A DNA stretch of 64,000 nucleotides from Lichenicoccus sp965213775 (GTDB lineage Bacteria > Pseudomonadota > Alphaproteobacteria > Acetobacterales > Acetobacteraceae): the NCBI GenBank assembly GCA_965213775.1, contig CBDCAC010000006.1:1-64000 (forward strand), written 5' to 3'. The translations under genes and the position numbers were made by a program. Positions 36,284-44,422 of the stretch are shown one piece after another. Each line of letters begins with the position of its first letter. Positions within the stretch are counted from its first letter, which is position 1. The notes under the pieces are model-generated. The model made no database searches. It was not told where the DNA came from and worked only from the letters and a program-made list of their open reading frames with translations.

Positions 36284-37129
36284 GTGTTCAAGCGACGCAA
36301 GCCAGACGATAGCCTGCCGATCGGTCCGTCCGTCGGCATCTCCGAACCCGCCCCCGCCGAGCGTCGGGACGACCGGCCCCTGTCCACCGCCCGCCCGACG
36401 CCGCCCGCCTCGACCTTCTTCCCCGCAACGCCACAGGAAGCACAAGCGATGGGTCGTTCTCCGTTCCCTGCCGCACCCTCCCCGCCGCCGCCGCGTCCCG
36501 GCACCCTGATCCCGCCCGGACCGCCCCAGCCATCGGGCCAGGGATCGGGCCAGGGATCCGGCCAGTCGTCGGCCCAGTCGTCCGCCCAGTCATCGGGCCA
36601 GTCATTGGGCCAGCCAATGGGCCAGGGCATGCCGCCGGCACCCGGCGTCGCCGTCGGGCGCGCGTCGCGGGAGCCCGCCGAGAAGCGCACCCTGGTGGTC
36701 GGCCGCGGCATCAGCGTGCAGGGCACGGTTCAGGATGCCGAGCGGCTGGTGGTCGAAGGCACGGTGGAGGCCAGCATGATCCAGGCCGCCGAGCTGCACG
36801 TGGCCCCCGGCGGCGTGTTCCGCGGCGAGGTGCAGGTGCAGGACGCGGAGCTCGCCGGCACCATCGACGGCACCCTGACCGCGCGCGGCAACCTGGTGAT
36901 ACGCAGCACCGGCCGCCTGCTCGGCACCGCCAGGTGCCGCAGGCTGCAGGTCGAGGATGGCGGCCAGGTGACCGGCCGGCTCGAGATGCTGACCGACCAG
37001 GCGCCGCTCGAGGCCGGCCTCTCACCGGCCGAGCCGTTCCGGCCGGCGCCGCAGATGCCCGAGGCCGCGACCCGGCAGGGCCAGGAGGCCGGCCTGTCGG
37101 GAGGCGTGTCGGGCGACGTGCTGGGCTGA
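36284..37129 (+). CDS. Bactofilin (polymer-forming cytoskeletal protein)
   Basis: 281 residues. A disordered Pro/Ser/Gly/Gln-rich N-terminal region of about 130 residues precedes the bactofilin beta-helix core, seen as TLVVGRGISVQGTVQDAERL, VVEGTVEASMI, LHVAPGGVFRGEVQVQDAEL and GTLTARGNLVIRSTGRL. Bactofilins polymerise without nucleotide and position cell-wall or stalk machinery. The linker contains SGQ-type tandem repeats. GTG at 36284 follows GGAG. Here it stands alone, without the metalloprotease often adjacent. Confidence 0.93.
   Translation: MFKRRKPDDSLPIGPSVGISEPAPAERRDDRPLSTARPTPPASTFFPATPQEAQAMGRSPFPAAPSPPPPRPGTLIPPGPPQPSGQGSGQGSGQSSAQSSAQSSGQSLGQPMGQGMPPAPGVAVGRASREPAEKRTLVVGRGISVQGTVQDAERLVVEGTVEASMIQAAELHVAPGGVFRGEVQVQDAELAGTIDGTLTARGNLVIRSTGRLLGTARCRRLQVEDGGQVTGRLEMLTDQAPLEAGLSPAEPFRPAPQMPEAATRQGQEAGLSGGVSGDVLG
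36533..36628. repeat. Tandem 12-bp repeat in the bactofilin linker
   Basis: Eight units of the type TCGGGCCAGGGA, diverging toward the 3' side, encode a Ser-Gly-Gln-rich tetrapeptide series. In-frame period, so copy number could vary without breaking the protein. Confidence 0.88.
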
Positions 37130-37175
37130 GCCGCCTGGCCCGGCTTCGCCCGGGCGGGCGCCCCGGGCCGTGCCG

Positions 37176-37727
37176 TCAGGCGACCGTGTCGCGCCGGTCG
37201 CGCAGCCTGACGTAGGCGAGCTGCGCGTGTGCGGTGCAGTACGGCTTGCCCGGGATCGGCTCGCCGCCGCAGAAGCGGAACTGCTTGGTGCCCGGATCGC
37301 CGAGCGGCCAGCAGCAGCTCTGGGCGCGCCGGCGCGGCGTCGTGTGACCGAGGCGCGGCACCGGCAGCTCGGCTTCGTGCACAGATCCGGCACGCTCGGC
37401 TCCGGCCGCCCCCTGCGCCGGAGCCGGGGCACGCAGCGCGGTGACGGTGGCCGCGGCAACCGGGAGCGGCGGCTGGCGGGCGGGTTCGGGCTTCTCGGCG
37501 CGCGGGATCAGGCGGGCGACCTGCGCCGGCTCGCGGCGCGCGGTCGGCGCGCCGGCCTGTGCGGTGTTCTTGCGTATCGGCGAGGGTCGCGCGGGCAGGA
37601 TCAGGCGGTGCGCCTTGCCCACCACCGCGTTCTTGGTTATCGACAGCCGCCGTCCGATCTCGGCGGTGGAATGTCCTTCCTGCCAGAGGCTGCGCAGACG
37701 CGAGATCGTCTCCTCGGTCCATTCCAT
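37176..37727 (-). CDS. gcrA: Cell cycle regulator GcrA
   Basis: GcrA family protein, 183 residues. The N-terminal DNA-binding domain is MEWTEETISRLRSLWQEGHS followed by STAEIGRRLSITKNAVVGKAHRL; a Pro/Ala-rich linker leads to the C-terminal sigma-70-interacting domain with SCCWPLGDPGTKQFRFCG and YCTAHAQLAY. GcrA activates promoters methylated at GANTC by CcrM and is essentially confined to Alphaproteobacteria. ATG at 37727 follows AGAGGAA. A DnaA-box-like site lies upstream. Confidence 0.97.
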   Translation of the reverse strand: MEWTEETISRLRSLWQEGHSTAEIGRRLSITKNAVVGKAHRLILPARPSPIRKNTAQAGAPTARREPAQVARLIPRAEKPEPARQPPLPVAAATVTALRAPAPAQGAAGAERAGSVHEAELPVPRLGHTTPRRRAQSCCWPLGDPGTKQFRFCGGEPIPGKPYCTAHAQLAYVRLRDRRDTVA

Positions 37728-37793
37728 GCCGTGTTCCTCTCGGTTCGGACCCTCCGAGCCTATGGCACAACCACCCTCGGCTCAACGCCGCGA

Positions 37794-37813
37794 CCACAAA
37801 ATCTTGTGGACAA
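37794..37813. promoter_or_regulatory. DnaA-box-like site and inverted repeat upstream of gcrA
   Basis: CCACAA-AATC-TTGTGG is a perfect 6-bp inverted repeat at 37794-37809, and TGTGGACAA at 37805-37813 differs at one base from the reverse DnaA box TGTGGATAA. It is 67 bases before the gcrA start. In Caulobacter DnaA activates gcrA, so a DnaA link is plausible but inferred. Confidence 0.45.
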
Positions 37814-37961
37814 AGCTGGGGATGGACGCAACCCCTCGTGGGATAACCCCAATCCGGCGTCTCAGGAACCTGCAGCGAGGCGAGCCGTGAGACGACGTGT
37901 CGCAGCCGTGGCACGCGCGGCTCCGGCGCGATAGGATGAGCCGGTCCGGCGGGAGGACGCG

Positions 37962-38663
37962 ATGGGAGCGACGGGGCTGCTGGCGTTGGCGGCGATCGCC
38001 TGGGTCTGCGTCCATGTCGGCATCGCCGGAACCGCGGTGCGCCGCGCGGTCGCCGGGCGGATCGGCGACGGCGGCTTCCGCGGCCTGTTCTCGGTGCTCT
38101 CGGTGGCCGCGATCTCGTTCCTGGTCGTCGGCTACCAGCGCGCGCACCGCGGCGGCCAGGTGCTGCTCTGGAGCGCGCCCGCCTGGCTCGGCTGGGTCCT
38201 CGTCGCGCTGATGGCCGCGGCCTTCGTGCTGCTGGTCGGCTCGGTGAGCGTGCCCAACCCGACCGCGGTGGGCGGCGAGCGCCAGCTCGGCGTCGAGCCG
38301 CGTGGCGTGCTGCGGATCACGCGCCATCCGATGCTTTGGTCGTTCGCGATCTGGTCGGCGGTGCACGTGGTCGGCAACGGCGACCTGGTCTCGCTGCTGT
38401 TCTTCGGCGCGTTCGGCCTCACCGCGCTGATCGGCATGCCCTCGATCGACCGCAAGGTGGCGAGGCGCGATCCGGCGGGCTGGTCGCGCCTCGCGCAGCG
38501 CACGTCGATCGTGCCGTTCGCCGCCATCCTGGGCGGCCGCAACCGCCTCGTGCTGCGCGAGATCGGCTGGATCGCCCCCGCCGGCCTGGCACTGGGGGCG
38601 GCGCTGCTCGCGCTGCATCCGTGGCTGTTCCACGCCGCCCCGCTGCCGGGCGGCGGCTGGTAG
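37962..38663 (+). CDS. NnrU family membrane protein
   Basis: 233-residue protein with about six membrane segments. RGVLRITRHPMLWSFAIWSAVHVVGNGD is split around the NnrU/isoprenylcysteine methyltransferase-like motif RHPMLW. NnrU was named for nitric oxide reduction regulation in Rhodobacter, but most members have no proven role and no denitrification gene is near. ATG at 37962. Convergent with rnd, separated by a type B repeat. Confidence 0.88.
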   Translation: MGATGLLALAAIAWVCVHVGIAGTAVRRAVAGRIGDGGFRGLFSVLSVAAISFLVVGYQRAHRGGQVLLWSAPAWLGWVLVALMAAAFVLLVGSVSVPNPTAVGGERQLGVEPRGVLRITRHPMLWSFAIWSAVHVVGNGDLVSLLFFGAFGLTALIGMPSIDRKVARRDPAGWSRLAQRTSIVPFAAILGGRNRLVLREIGWIAPAGLALGAALLALHPWLFHAAPLPGGGW

Positions 38664-38671
38664 ATCGGGGT

Positions 38672-38712
38672 CCGGGGCCGCCGGCCCCGGCGGTTCGAGG
38701 GCAGCGCCCTCG
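38672..38712. repeat. Type B double-hairpin repeat (B4), likely bidirectional terminator
   Basis: CCGGGGCC/GGCCCCGG (loop GCC), linker CGGTT, then CGAGGGC/GCCCTCG (loop AGC). It occupies the convergent gap between nnrU and rnd. Compared with B2 the second stem shows a paired A-T to G-C change. Confidence 0.82.
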
Positions 38713-38719
38713 CCTTGCC

Positions 38720-39904
38720 TTATCCCCCGACCCGCAACAGCTTGACGCGCCTGCCATCCACCCCCAGCGAGACCTGCCCCGCCTTGAGCGCCAGCGCGTC
38801 GTCGCCGAACACCTGTCGCCGCCAGCCCGCCAGTGCGGGGATCTGCGGCTCCGGCTCCACCGCCAGCCGGTCGATCTCCTCGGACGAGGCGAGCAGCCGC
38901 GGCGCCACGTCGTGCTGCTCCGCCTTGGCCGCCAGCAGCACCTTGAGCAGCGACACCAGGGCGGGCGAAGGGCGCGGCCCGTCCTTGCGCGCGGCCTGCG
39001 GCAGCGCCGCGTCGGGCTCGTGGCGCGCCGCCTCGATGGCGGCGAGCAGCCCGGCGCCGCCGCGGCCCTCGGCGAAGCCGCGCGAGACGCCGCGCACGCG
39101 CGCCAGCGCCTCGACGTCGCGCGGCGCGGTGGCGGCGATCTCCAGCAGGCTCTCGTCCTTGAGCAGGCGCTGCCGCGGCACGTTGACCCGCTGCGCCTCG
39201 CGCTCGCGCCAGGCGGCGGAGGCGCGCAGCACGCCGAGCATGCGACGGTTGCCGGTGCGCGGCCGCAGCCGCTCCCACAGCGTCTCGGGATCGGGGCGGA
39301 AGGTCTGCGGGTCGGACAGGTAGGCCATCTCCTGCGCCACCCAGTCCAGCCGGCCCTCGCGCTGCAGCCGCGCGGTCAGCTTGAGGTAGACGTCGCGCAG
39401 GTAGGTGACGTCGGCGGCGGCATAGGCGATCTGCGCCGGCGAGAGCGGACGCGCCGACCAGTCGCTGAAGCGGTGCGCCTTGTCGATCTCGCCGCCGGTG
39501 AGCGAGGCGACCAGGCTGTCGTAGCCGACCTGGTCGCCGAAGCCCGCCACCATCGCCGCCACCTGGGTGTCGAACAGCGAGACCGGGAGGCGGCCGAACC
39601 GGTGCAGGAAGATCTCCAGGTCCTGCCGGGCGGCGTGGAACACCTTCACCACCGCCGGGTCGTCGAGCAGGGCGCCCAGCGGCGCGAGATCGATGTCCTC
39701 GGCCTGGGCGTCGAGCACGATCACCTCGTCGGCACCGCCGAGCTGCACGACGCAGAGCTCCGGCCAGTAGGTGCGCTCGCGCACGAACTCGGTGTCGATG
39801 GTGACGAAGCGCTCGCCGCGCAATCGGGAGATGGCGGCGGCGAGGACGTCGTTGTCGGTGACCAGGACGGGATCGGGATAAGGTGCTGACGCGGGACGGA
39901 TCAT
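38720..39904 (-). CDS. rnd: Ribonuclease D
   Basis: DEDD-type 3'-5' exoribonuclease for tRNA 3'-end maturation, 394 residues. Motif I is FVTIDTEFVRE, motif II VFHAARQDLEIFL, motif III YAAADVTYLRDVY; two helical HRDC-type regions follow (LGVLRASAAWREREAQR). ATG at 39904. Divergent from aspS. The long open frame running upstream through aspS is an antisense shadow, not part of the protein. Confidence 0.95.
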   Translation of the reverse strand: MIRPASAPYPDPVLVTDNDVLAAAISRLRGERFVTIDTEFVRERTYWPELCVVQLGGADEVIVLDAQAEDIDLAPLGALLDDPAVVKVFHAARQDLEIFLHRFGRLPVSLFDTQVAAMVAGFGDQVGYDSLVASLTGGEIDKAHRFSDWSARPLSPAQIAYAAADVTYLRDVYLKLTARLQREGRLDWVAQEMAYLSDPQTFRPDPETLWERLRPRTGNRRMLGVLRASAAWREREAQRVNVPRQRLLKDESLLEIAATAPRDVEALARVRGVSRGFAEGRGGAGLLAAIEAARHEPDAALPQAARKDGPRPSPALVSLLKVLLAAKAEQHDVAPRLLASSEEIDRLAVEPEPQIPALAGWRRQVFGDDALALKAGQVSLGVDGRRVKLLRVGG

Positions 39905-40066
39905 GGCGAGGCTGTTACACCTTGATCGCAGCAGGCGGAAGCGGCGCCGCCTTCGGTGGGAGCCGGCGGCGCGTGTTGACAGCCGGCCGGCCGCTCGGCT
40001 TGCTGCCTGCCCGCCGTGGCGCCGGCCGATCGGGCCGGCCACGCCTCCGCCGAGCAGGACCAGACC

Positions 40067-41848
40067 ATGCATCCCTACCGCACCCACCGCTGTGCCGACC
40101 TGCGCAGCACCGACGCCGGGCAGACCGTGCGTCTCTCCGGCTGGGTGCACAGCAAGCGCGACCATGGCGGGCTGCTGTTCCTCGACCTGCGCGATCACTA
40201 CGGCATCACCCAGGTGGTGATCCCGGCGGGCTCGGAGCTGCTCGCGTCGGCCGAGCGGCTGCGGGTCGAGAGCGTGGTCACCGTCACCGGCGCGGTGCTG
40301 CGCCGCGAGGGGGCGACGGTCAACCCGAAGCTCGCCACCGGCGAGATCGAGGTGCGGGCGCAGAGCCTGGAGACGCAGTCCGCGGCCGCGGTGCTGCCGT
40401 TGCAGGTGGCGGGCCAGGAAAGCTATCCCGAGGAGCTGCGGCTGAGATACCGCTTCATCGATCTCAGGCGCGACAAGCTGCACCGCAACATGATGCTGCG
40501 CGCCGGCGTGATCGCGAGCCTGCGGGCGCGCATGACCGCGCAGGGCTTCACCGAGTTCCAGACGCCGATCCTGACCGCCTCCAGCCCGGAGGGCGCGCGC
40601 GACTTCCTGGTGCCGTCGCGCACCCATCCCGGGCGGTTCTACGCGCTGCCGCAGGCGCCGCAGCAGTTCAAGCAGCTGGCGATGGTCGCGGGCTTCGACC
40701 GCTACTTCCAGATCGCGCCCTGCTTTCGCGACGAGGCGGCGCGCGCCGACCGCTCGCCGGGCGAGTTCTACCAGCTCGATTTCGAGATGTCGTTCGTGAC
40801 CCAGGAGGACGTGTTCGCGACCCTGGAGCCGGTGATGGCGGGCATCTTCGAGGAGTTCGGACAGGGTCGGACGGTGAGTGCGGCACCGTTCGAGCGCATC
40901 CCCTACGATGCCGCACTGGCGAGGTACGGCACCGACAAGCCCGACCTGCGCAACCCGCTGCGTCTCACCGACGTCACCGCGCAGTTCGCCGGCTCCGGCT
41001 TCGGGCTGTTCGCCCGGCTCGCGGCCGGCGGCGGCCAGGTGCGCGCGATCCCGGCACCGGGTGCCGCCGGCCGGCCGCGCTCGTTCTTCGACAAGCTCGG
41101 CGAATGGGCGCGCGGCGAAGGTGCCGGCGGGCTCGGCTACATCAGCTTCGCGGCCGACGGCGCGCACGGGCCGATCGCGCGCAACCTGGAGGCTGACCGG
41201 GCGGAGGCGATCCGCCTCGCCTGCGGCCTGCAGCCGGGCGACGCGGTGTTCTTCGCCGCCGGCAGCGGCGGCGAGATGGTGCGGTTCTCCGGGCTGGCGC
41301 GCACCCGGATCGCGGGCGAGCTCGGGCTGATCGAGCCCGACGCGTTCCGCTTCTGCTGGATCACCGACTTCCCGATGTACGAGATCAACGAGGAGACCGG
41401 CCGCATCGACTTCAGCCACAACCCGTTCTCGATGCCGCAGGGCGGGCTCGCGGCACTCGACGGGCAGGACCCGCTCACCATCAAGGCGTTCCAGTACGAC
41501 ATCGTCTGCAACGGCGTCGAGCTGTCGTCGGGGGCGATACGCAACCACCTGCCGGAGGTGATGATCCGCGCCTTCGCCATCGCCGGCTACGACGAGGGCG
41601 AGGTCGAGGCGCGCTTCGGCGGCATGCTGGCCGCGTTCCGCTACGGGGCGCCGCCGCATGGCGGCTCCGCCCCCGGCGTCGACCGCATCGTGATGCTGCT
41701 CGCCGACGAGCCCAACATACGCGAGGTGATCCTGTTCCCGCTGAACCAGGGCGGCGAGGACCCGATGATGGGGGCGCCGGCGCCGATCGATGCGAGGCGG
41801 CTCAAGGAGCTGTCGCTGCGGCTGGACCTGCCGCCGGCGCGCGCCTGA
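40067..41848 (+). CDS. aspS: Aspartate--tRNA ligase
   Basis: Class II synthetase of bacterial type, 593 residues, with N-terminal OB-fold (VRLSGWVHSKRDHGGLLFLD), motif 2 FRDEAARADRSPGEFYQLDF, an inserted GAD domain and motif 3 APPHGGSAPGVDRIVMLLAD. In many alphaproteobacteria AspRS is non-discriminating and also charges tRNA-Asn; this cannot be settled here. ATG at 40067 gives the conserved MHPYRTHRC start. A TTGACA hexamer at 39976 lies upstream. Its stop overlaps the eipB start (TGATG). Confidence 0.96.
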   Translation: MHPYRTHRCADLRSTDAGQTVRLSGWVHSKRDHGGLLFLDLRDHYGITQVVIPAGSELLASAERLRVESVVTVTGAVLRREGATVNPKLATGEIEVRAQSLETQSAAAVLPLQVAGQESYPEELRLRYRFIDLRRDKLHRNMMLRAGVIASLRARMTAQGFTEFQTPILTASSPEGARDFLVPSRTHPGRFYALPQAPQQFKQLAMVAGFDRYFQIAPCFRDEAARADRSPGEFYQLDFEMSFVTQEDVFATLEPVMAGIFEEFGQGRTVSAAPFERIPYDAALARYGTDKPDLRNPLRLTDVTAQFAGSGFGLFARLAAGGGQVRAIPAPGAAGRPRSFFDKLGEWARGEGAGGLGYISFAADGAHGPIARNLEADRAEAIRLACGLQPGDAVFFAAGSGGEMVRFSGLARTRIAGELGLIEPDAFRFCWITDFPMYEINEETGRIDFSHNPFSMPQGGLAALDGQDPLTIKAFQYDIVCNGVELSSGAIRNHLPEVMIRAFAIAGYDEGEVEARFGGMLAAFRYGAPPHGGSAPGVDRIVMLLADEPNIREVILFPLNQGGEDPMMGAPAPIDARRLKELSLRLDLPPARA

Positions 41849-42690
41849 TGGCGACCTCTTCCGGCCGCACGGTCGTGCCGCGTGGCGTGCTGCTGGGCGT
41901 GCTGCTGGACCTGCTGCTGCTGGCGGCGGGCCGACCGGCCGCGGCCGCGCCGCTCGTCGGGCTCCCCGACGTGTCGCTCGCAGCGCACCGGGCGACCTAC
42001 GACCTCACCCTGGACCGGGTGCAGGGCGGCGACACGGTCGCCGCGTCCGGCAGCCTGAGCTACCAGATCGGCGACAGCTGCGCGAGCTGGACCACCCAGC
42101 AGGAGCTGCGTCTGCACACGGTGACGCGCGACGGACAGGCAGTCGACCTGGTGTCGGACTACGCGACGCTGGAGGGCAAGGACGGCCGCCACCTCGCCTT
42201 CGACATGAAGCAGCGCACCAACGGCCAGGTGGCGCAGCAGCTGCGCGGCGACGCCTCGATGGACACCTCCGGCGGCCGGATCCGCTACACCCTGCCGCAT
42301 CCGAGCCAGCTGCCGCTCGCCGCCGGCACGCTGTTCCCGATGGCGCACACCGAGGCGATCATCCAGGCCGCGCGCGCCGGCTCGAAGAGCATCGCGCCGG
42401 CCCTGTTCGACGGCACCGGACCGGACGGGGCGCAGGACACCTATGTGACCATCCTGGGCTGGCGGGCGCCGCCGTCGGCGTCGTCGGAACCGGTGCTCGC
42501 CAAGCTCGGCTCCAGCCGGGTGCACGTCGCGTTCTTCTCGCGCGCGCCAGGCACCATCACGCCGGACTACGAGAGCGCGATGCGCTATTTCGACAACGGC
42601 GTCGCCGACCAGCTGCTGATGGATTTCGGCGGCTTCACCATGCGCGGCACGCTGCGCAGCCTGGCGCTGCCGAAGCGGCCGCGCTGCTAG
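41848..42690 (+). CDS. eipB: Cell envelope integrity protein EipB (DUF1849)
   Basis: Periplasmic protein of 280 residues with a signal peptide (LLGVLLDLLLLAAGRPAAAA). LAAHRATYDLTLDR opens the EipB domain and DGTGPDGAQDTYVTI is another conserved segment. One cysteine sits in GDSCASW and the other is the very last residue, matching the conserved disulfide of EipB, which forms a beta-spiral and supports envelope integrity in Brucella. It begins inside the aspS stop codon. A type A repeat starts directly after the stop. Confidence 0.9.
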   Translation: MATSSGRTVVPRGVLLGVLLDLLLLAAGRPAAAAPLVGLPDVSLAAHRATYDLTLDRVQGGDTVAASGSLSYQIGDSCASWTTQQELRLHTVTRDGQAVDLVSDYATLEGKDGRHLAFDMKQRTNGQVAQQLRGDASMDTSGGRIRYTLPHPSQLPLAAGTLFPMAHTEAIIQAARAGSKSIAPALFDGTGPDGAQDTYVTILGWRAPPSASSEPVLAKLGSSRVHVAFFSRAPGTITPDYESAMRYFDNGVADQLLMDFGGFTMRGTLRSLALPKRPRC

Positions 42691-42800
42691 CAAGGCTGGG
42701 CTCCGCCCAGACCCGCCAAAGGCCCATGCCTTTGAAAACCAACTCAAATAAATGGATTCTCAAGGCTTCGCCCTGAGCGGGTCCAGGGCAGAGCCCTGGG
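42691..42800. repeat. Type A hairpin repeat, full copy (A3)
   Basis: Reads CAAGGCTGGGC, CTGGGC/GCCCAG (loop TCC), ACCCGC, CAAAGGC/GCCTTTG, an AT-rich spacer (AACTCAAATAAATGG), CTCAAGGC/GCCCTGAG (loop TTC), GCGGGTC and CCAGGGC/GCCCTGG (loop AGA). It is opposite in orientation to A4 at 44267. Confidence 0.9.
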
Positions 42801-42836
42801 TTGCTCGGTGACACCTGGCCCGCGGGCGCGAGGAGG

Positions 42837-42866
42837 TTGACAGGTGACCTTGGCTGGAACGATATT
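42837..42866 (+). promoter_or_regulatory. Candidate sigma-70 promoter of the glycosyltransferase cassette
   Basis: TTGACA at 42837-42842 and GATATT at 42861-42866 with an 18-base spacer, 33 bases before the start codon. The following TTTTTTCG is AT-rich in an otherwise GC-rich region. Confidence 0.5.
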
Positions 42867-42899
42867 TTTTCGTTATCAGGGATCCGGTTCCGGCACAGC

Positions 42900-43961
42900 A
42901 TGGCACGCGTGCGTTGCATCACGATGCAGAAGGATGAGGGCCTGCTGCTCGATGCGTGGCTGCGCTACTACGGCTACCTGTTCGGCTTCGAGAACATCGA
43001 GGTGCTCGACAACGGCTCCCGCGACCGCCTGACCCGAAGCGTGCTGGAGCAGTTCGAGGCCGCCGGCGTGACCGTGCACCGGCAGTACGACGCGATCGAG
43101 CATTTCGAGGCCAAGGGCGCCATCGTCGCCGGGATCATCCAGGGCTGGGACGCGTCGCACGAGTATGACTTCGCCGTGCCGTGCGACATCGACGAGTTCC
43201 TGGTGCTGTTCACCGCCGACGGCCTGTCCTGCGCGCGCCGCGGCATTCACGCCGCCCTGGACGCGCTGGTCGGTGCCGACCAGGCGCTGTGGATGGAGAC
43301 CTCGCTGTTCAACGTGCCGGCGCAGCCGGGATGGTTCCACCCGGAGGTGTTCCCAAAGGGCTTCCTGCCGAGCCGGTCGATCCTGAGCCTCGACAGCGGC
43401 TACCATATCCCGCAGACCCGGCACCGCGAGGGCACGCAACGCACCGAGTTCACCTACCTGCACTACCACAACAAGCCGTACGAGATCGTGCAGGCGCACA
43501 CCCGTCGCAAGCTGAGCCGGCGGGTCGACCTGCACGATCTGGCGGCGCTGCGCTGCTACGACGGTCCGGGCGCGCACATGGTCAAGGACCTGCTGATGTC
43601 GCGCCAGCAGTATTTGCACCAGTTCGACGACGCGGTCACGCTGCGCTTCGGGCAGTTCGCGACCCTGATGCGGGCGCTGGGCGCGCGCGAGGCGATGCTG
43701 GTCGGCGAACCCGGTACCGCGCGCGACGCAACCCTCGAGCCGGGAGCGGCGCACCCGGCCGCGAGCGCCCTGCTGCGCCTGCCGACGCGGCCGGATCGGC
43801 CGGCGGAGCAGGTCGCGTTCGACGGTCCCGGGTACCTCGCCGACCATCCGGACGTGGCAGCGGCAACCGGCTGCGGCCTGCCGCATTATCTGTATTACGG
43901 CTTCGAGGAAGGGCGCCGGCTGCGACGCGGCGAACCGGTCGAGCGCGCTCTCGCCGGATAG
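42900..43961 (+). CDS. Glycosyltransferase family 2-type protein (Glyco_tranf_2_4)
   Basis: 353 residues. MARVRCITMQKDEGLLLDAW and FENIEVLDNGSRDRL match the N-terminal half of Glyco_tranf_2_4 glycosyltransferases, and VPCDIDEFLVL is a DXD-like metal site. TYLHYHNKPYEIVQAHTRRK follows. The C-terminal 35 residues (GYLADHPDVAAAT, HYLYYGFEEGRRL) are the short motif found at the ends of many polysaccharide-related transferases. ATG at 42900 has a weak ribosome-binding site. It stands with one small gene between two inverted type A repeats. Acceptor unknown. Confidence 0.85.
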   Translation: MARVRCITMQKDEGLLLDAWLRYYGYLFGFENIEVLDNGSRDRLTRSVLEQFEAAGVTVHRQYDAIEHFEAKGAIVAGIIQGWDASHEYDFAVPCDIDEFLVLFTADGLSCARRGIHAALDALVGADQALWMETSLFNVPAQPGWFHPEVFPKGFLPSRSILSLDSGYHIPQTRHREGTQRTEFTYLHYHNKPYEIVQAHTRRKLSRRVDLHDLAALRCYDGPGAHMVKDLLMSRQQYLHQFDDAVTLRFGQFATLMRALGAREAMLVGEPGTARDATLEPGAAHPAASALLRLPTRPDRPAEQVAFDGPGYLADHPDVAAATGCGLPHYLYYGFEEGRRLRRGEPVERALAG

Positions 43962-43976
43962 CGGAGAGGCAACGCG

Positions 43977-44252
43977 ATGAGCGGCGACACCCCTGCCCAC
44001 GACTTCCTGTTGCCGCGTCTGGCCGCGCTGGTGCGTGAGGCCGAGGCGCAGGGCATCGAGCGGGAGGTGGCGGTCGCCGTCCTCACCGACCTGATCACCG
44101 GGCCTCAGTTCAACGACGCGGTGCCCGACCCGGCCGCCGACTCCACGCCCCGCCCGGCCGGCGACCCCGAAGACGGGGTCGCGGCCGACGCGGCGCTCGA
44201 GCAGAAGCACGCGCTGATCGAGCAGGTCGCGGCGCCGAGGGGCATCATCTGA
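43977..44252 (+). CDS. Small hypothetical protein linked to the glycosyltransferase
   Basis: 91 residues, starts MSGDTPAHDFLLPRLAALVR and continues with amphipathic helices (EAEAQGIEREVAVAVLTDLI), then an acidic Pro/Ala linker and a short helix. No family recognised. GGAGAGG lies before ATG 43977, 15 bases after the glycosyltransferase stop, so the two are an operon. Confidence 0.75.
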   Translation: MSGDTPAHDFLLPRLAALVREAEAQGIEREVAVAVLTDLITGPQFNDAVPDPAADSTPRPAGDPEDGVAADAALEQKHALIEQVAAPRGII

Positions 44253-44266
44253 TACCAGCGGCCCGC

Positions 44267-44416
44267 GCATGTGCCCCATGCAGCGCCAGGGCTCTGCCCT
44301 GGACCCGCTCAAGGCGAAGCCTTGAGAAATCCGATTATCTCAAGATGGTTTCCAAAGGCCTAGGCCTTTGGCGGGTCTGGGCGGAGCCCAGCCTTACCTC
44401 CTGACGGTCGGTGTCT
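44267..44416. repeat. Type A hairpin repeat, full copy (A4, reference copy)
   Basis: Hairpins: CCAGGGC/GCCCTGG at 44286-44302 (loop TCT), CTCAAGGC/GCCTTGAG at 44308-44326 (loop GAA), the 20-bp palindrome CCAAAGGCCTAGGCCTTTGG at 44352-44371, and CTGGGC/GCCCAG at 44377-44391 (loop GGA). GACCCGC at 44302-44308 can pair with GCGGGTC at 44371-44377 to close the two inner hairpins. It lies between the convergent small gene and the S53 protease. Confidence 0.92.
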
Positions 44417-44422
44417 AAGCCC

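Noticed and set aside
35821..36628. Phase-variable switching by the 15-bp and 12-bp tandem repeats
   Set aside because: Both periods are multiples of three, so copy changes cannot switch the reading frame on or off; only length variation is proposed.
39976..40004. TTGACA before aspS as a promoter
   Set aside because: No convincing -10 hexamer at the right distance; noted only as a possibility.
38720..41659. A 979-residue minus-strand frame joining rnd to sequence antisense to aspS
   Set aside because: Only the part to 39904 is RNase D. The extension lies over the well-supported aspS gene and has no recognisable domain.
42900..44252. Prophage or integrative element around the glycosyltransferase
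   Set aside because: No integrase, phage or conjugation gene and no tRNA target; only the flanking repeats support mobility.
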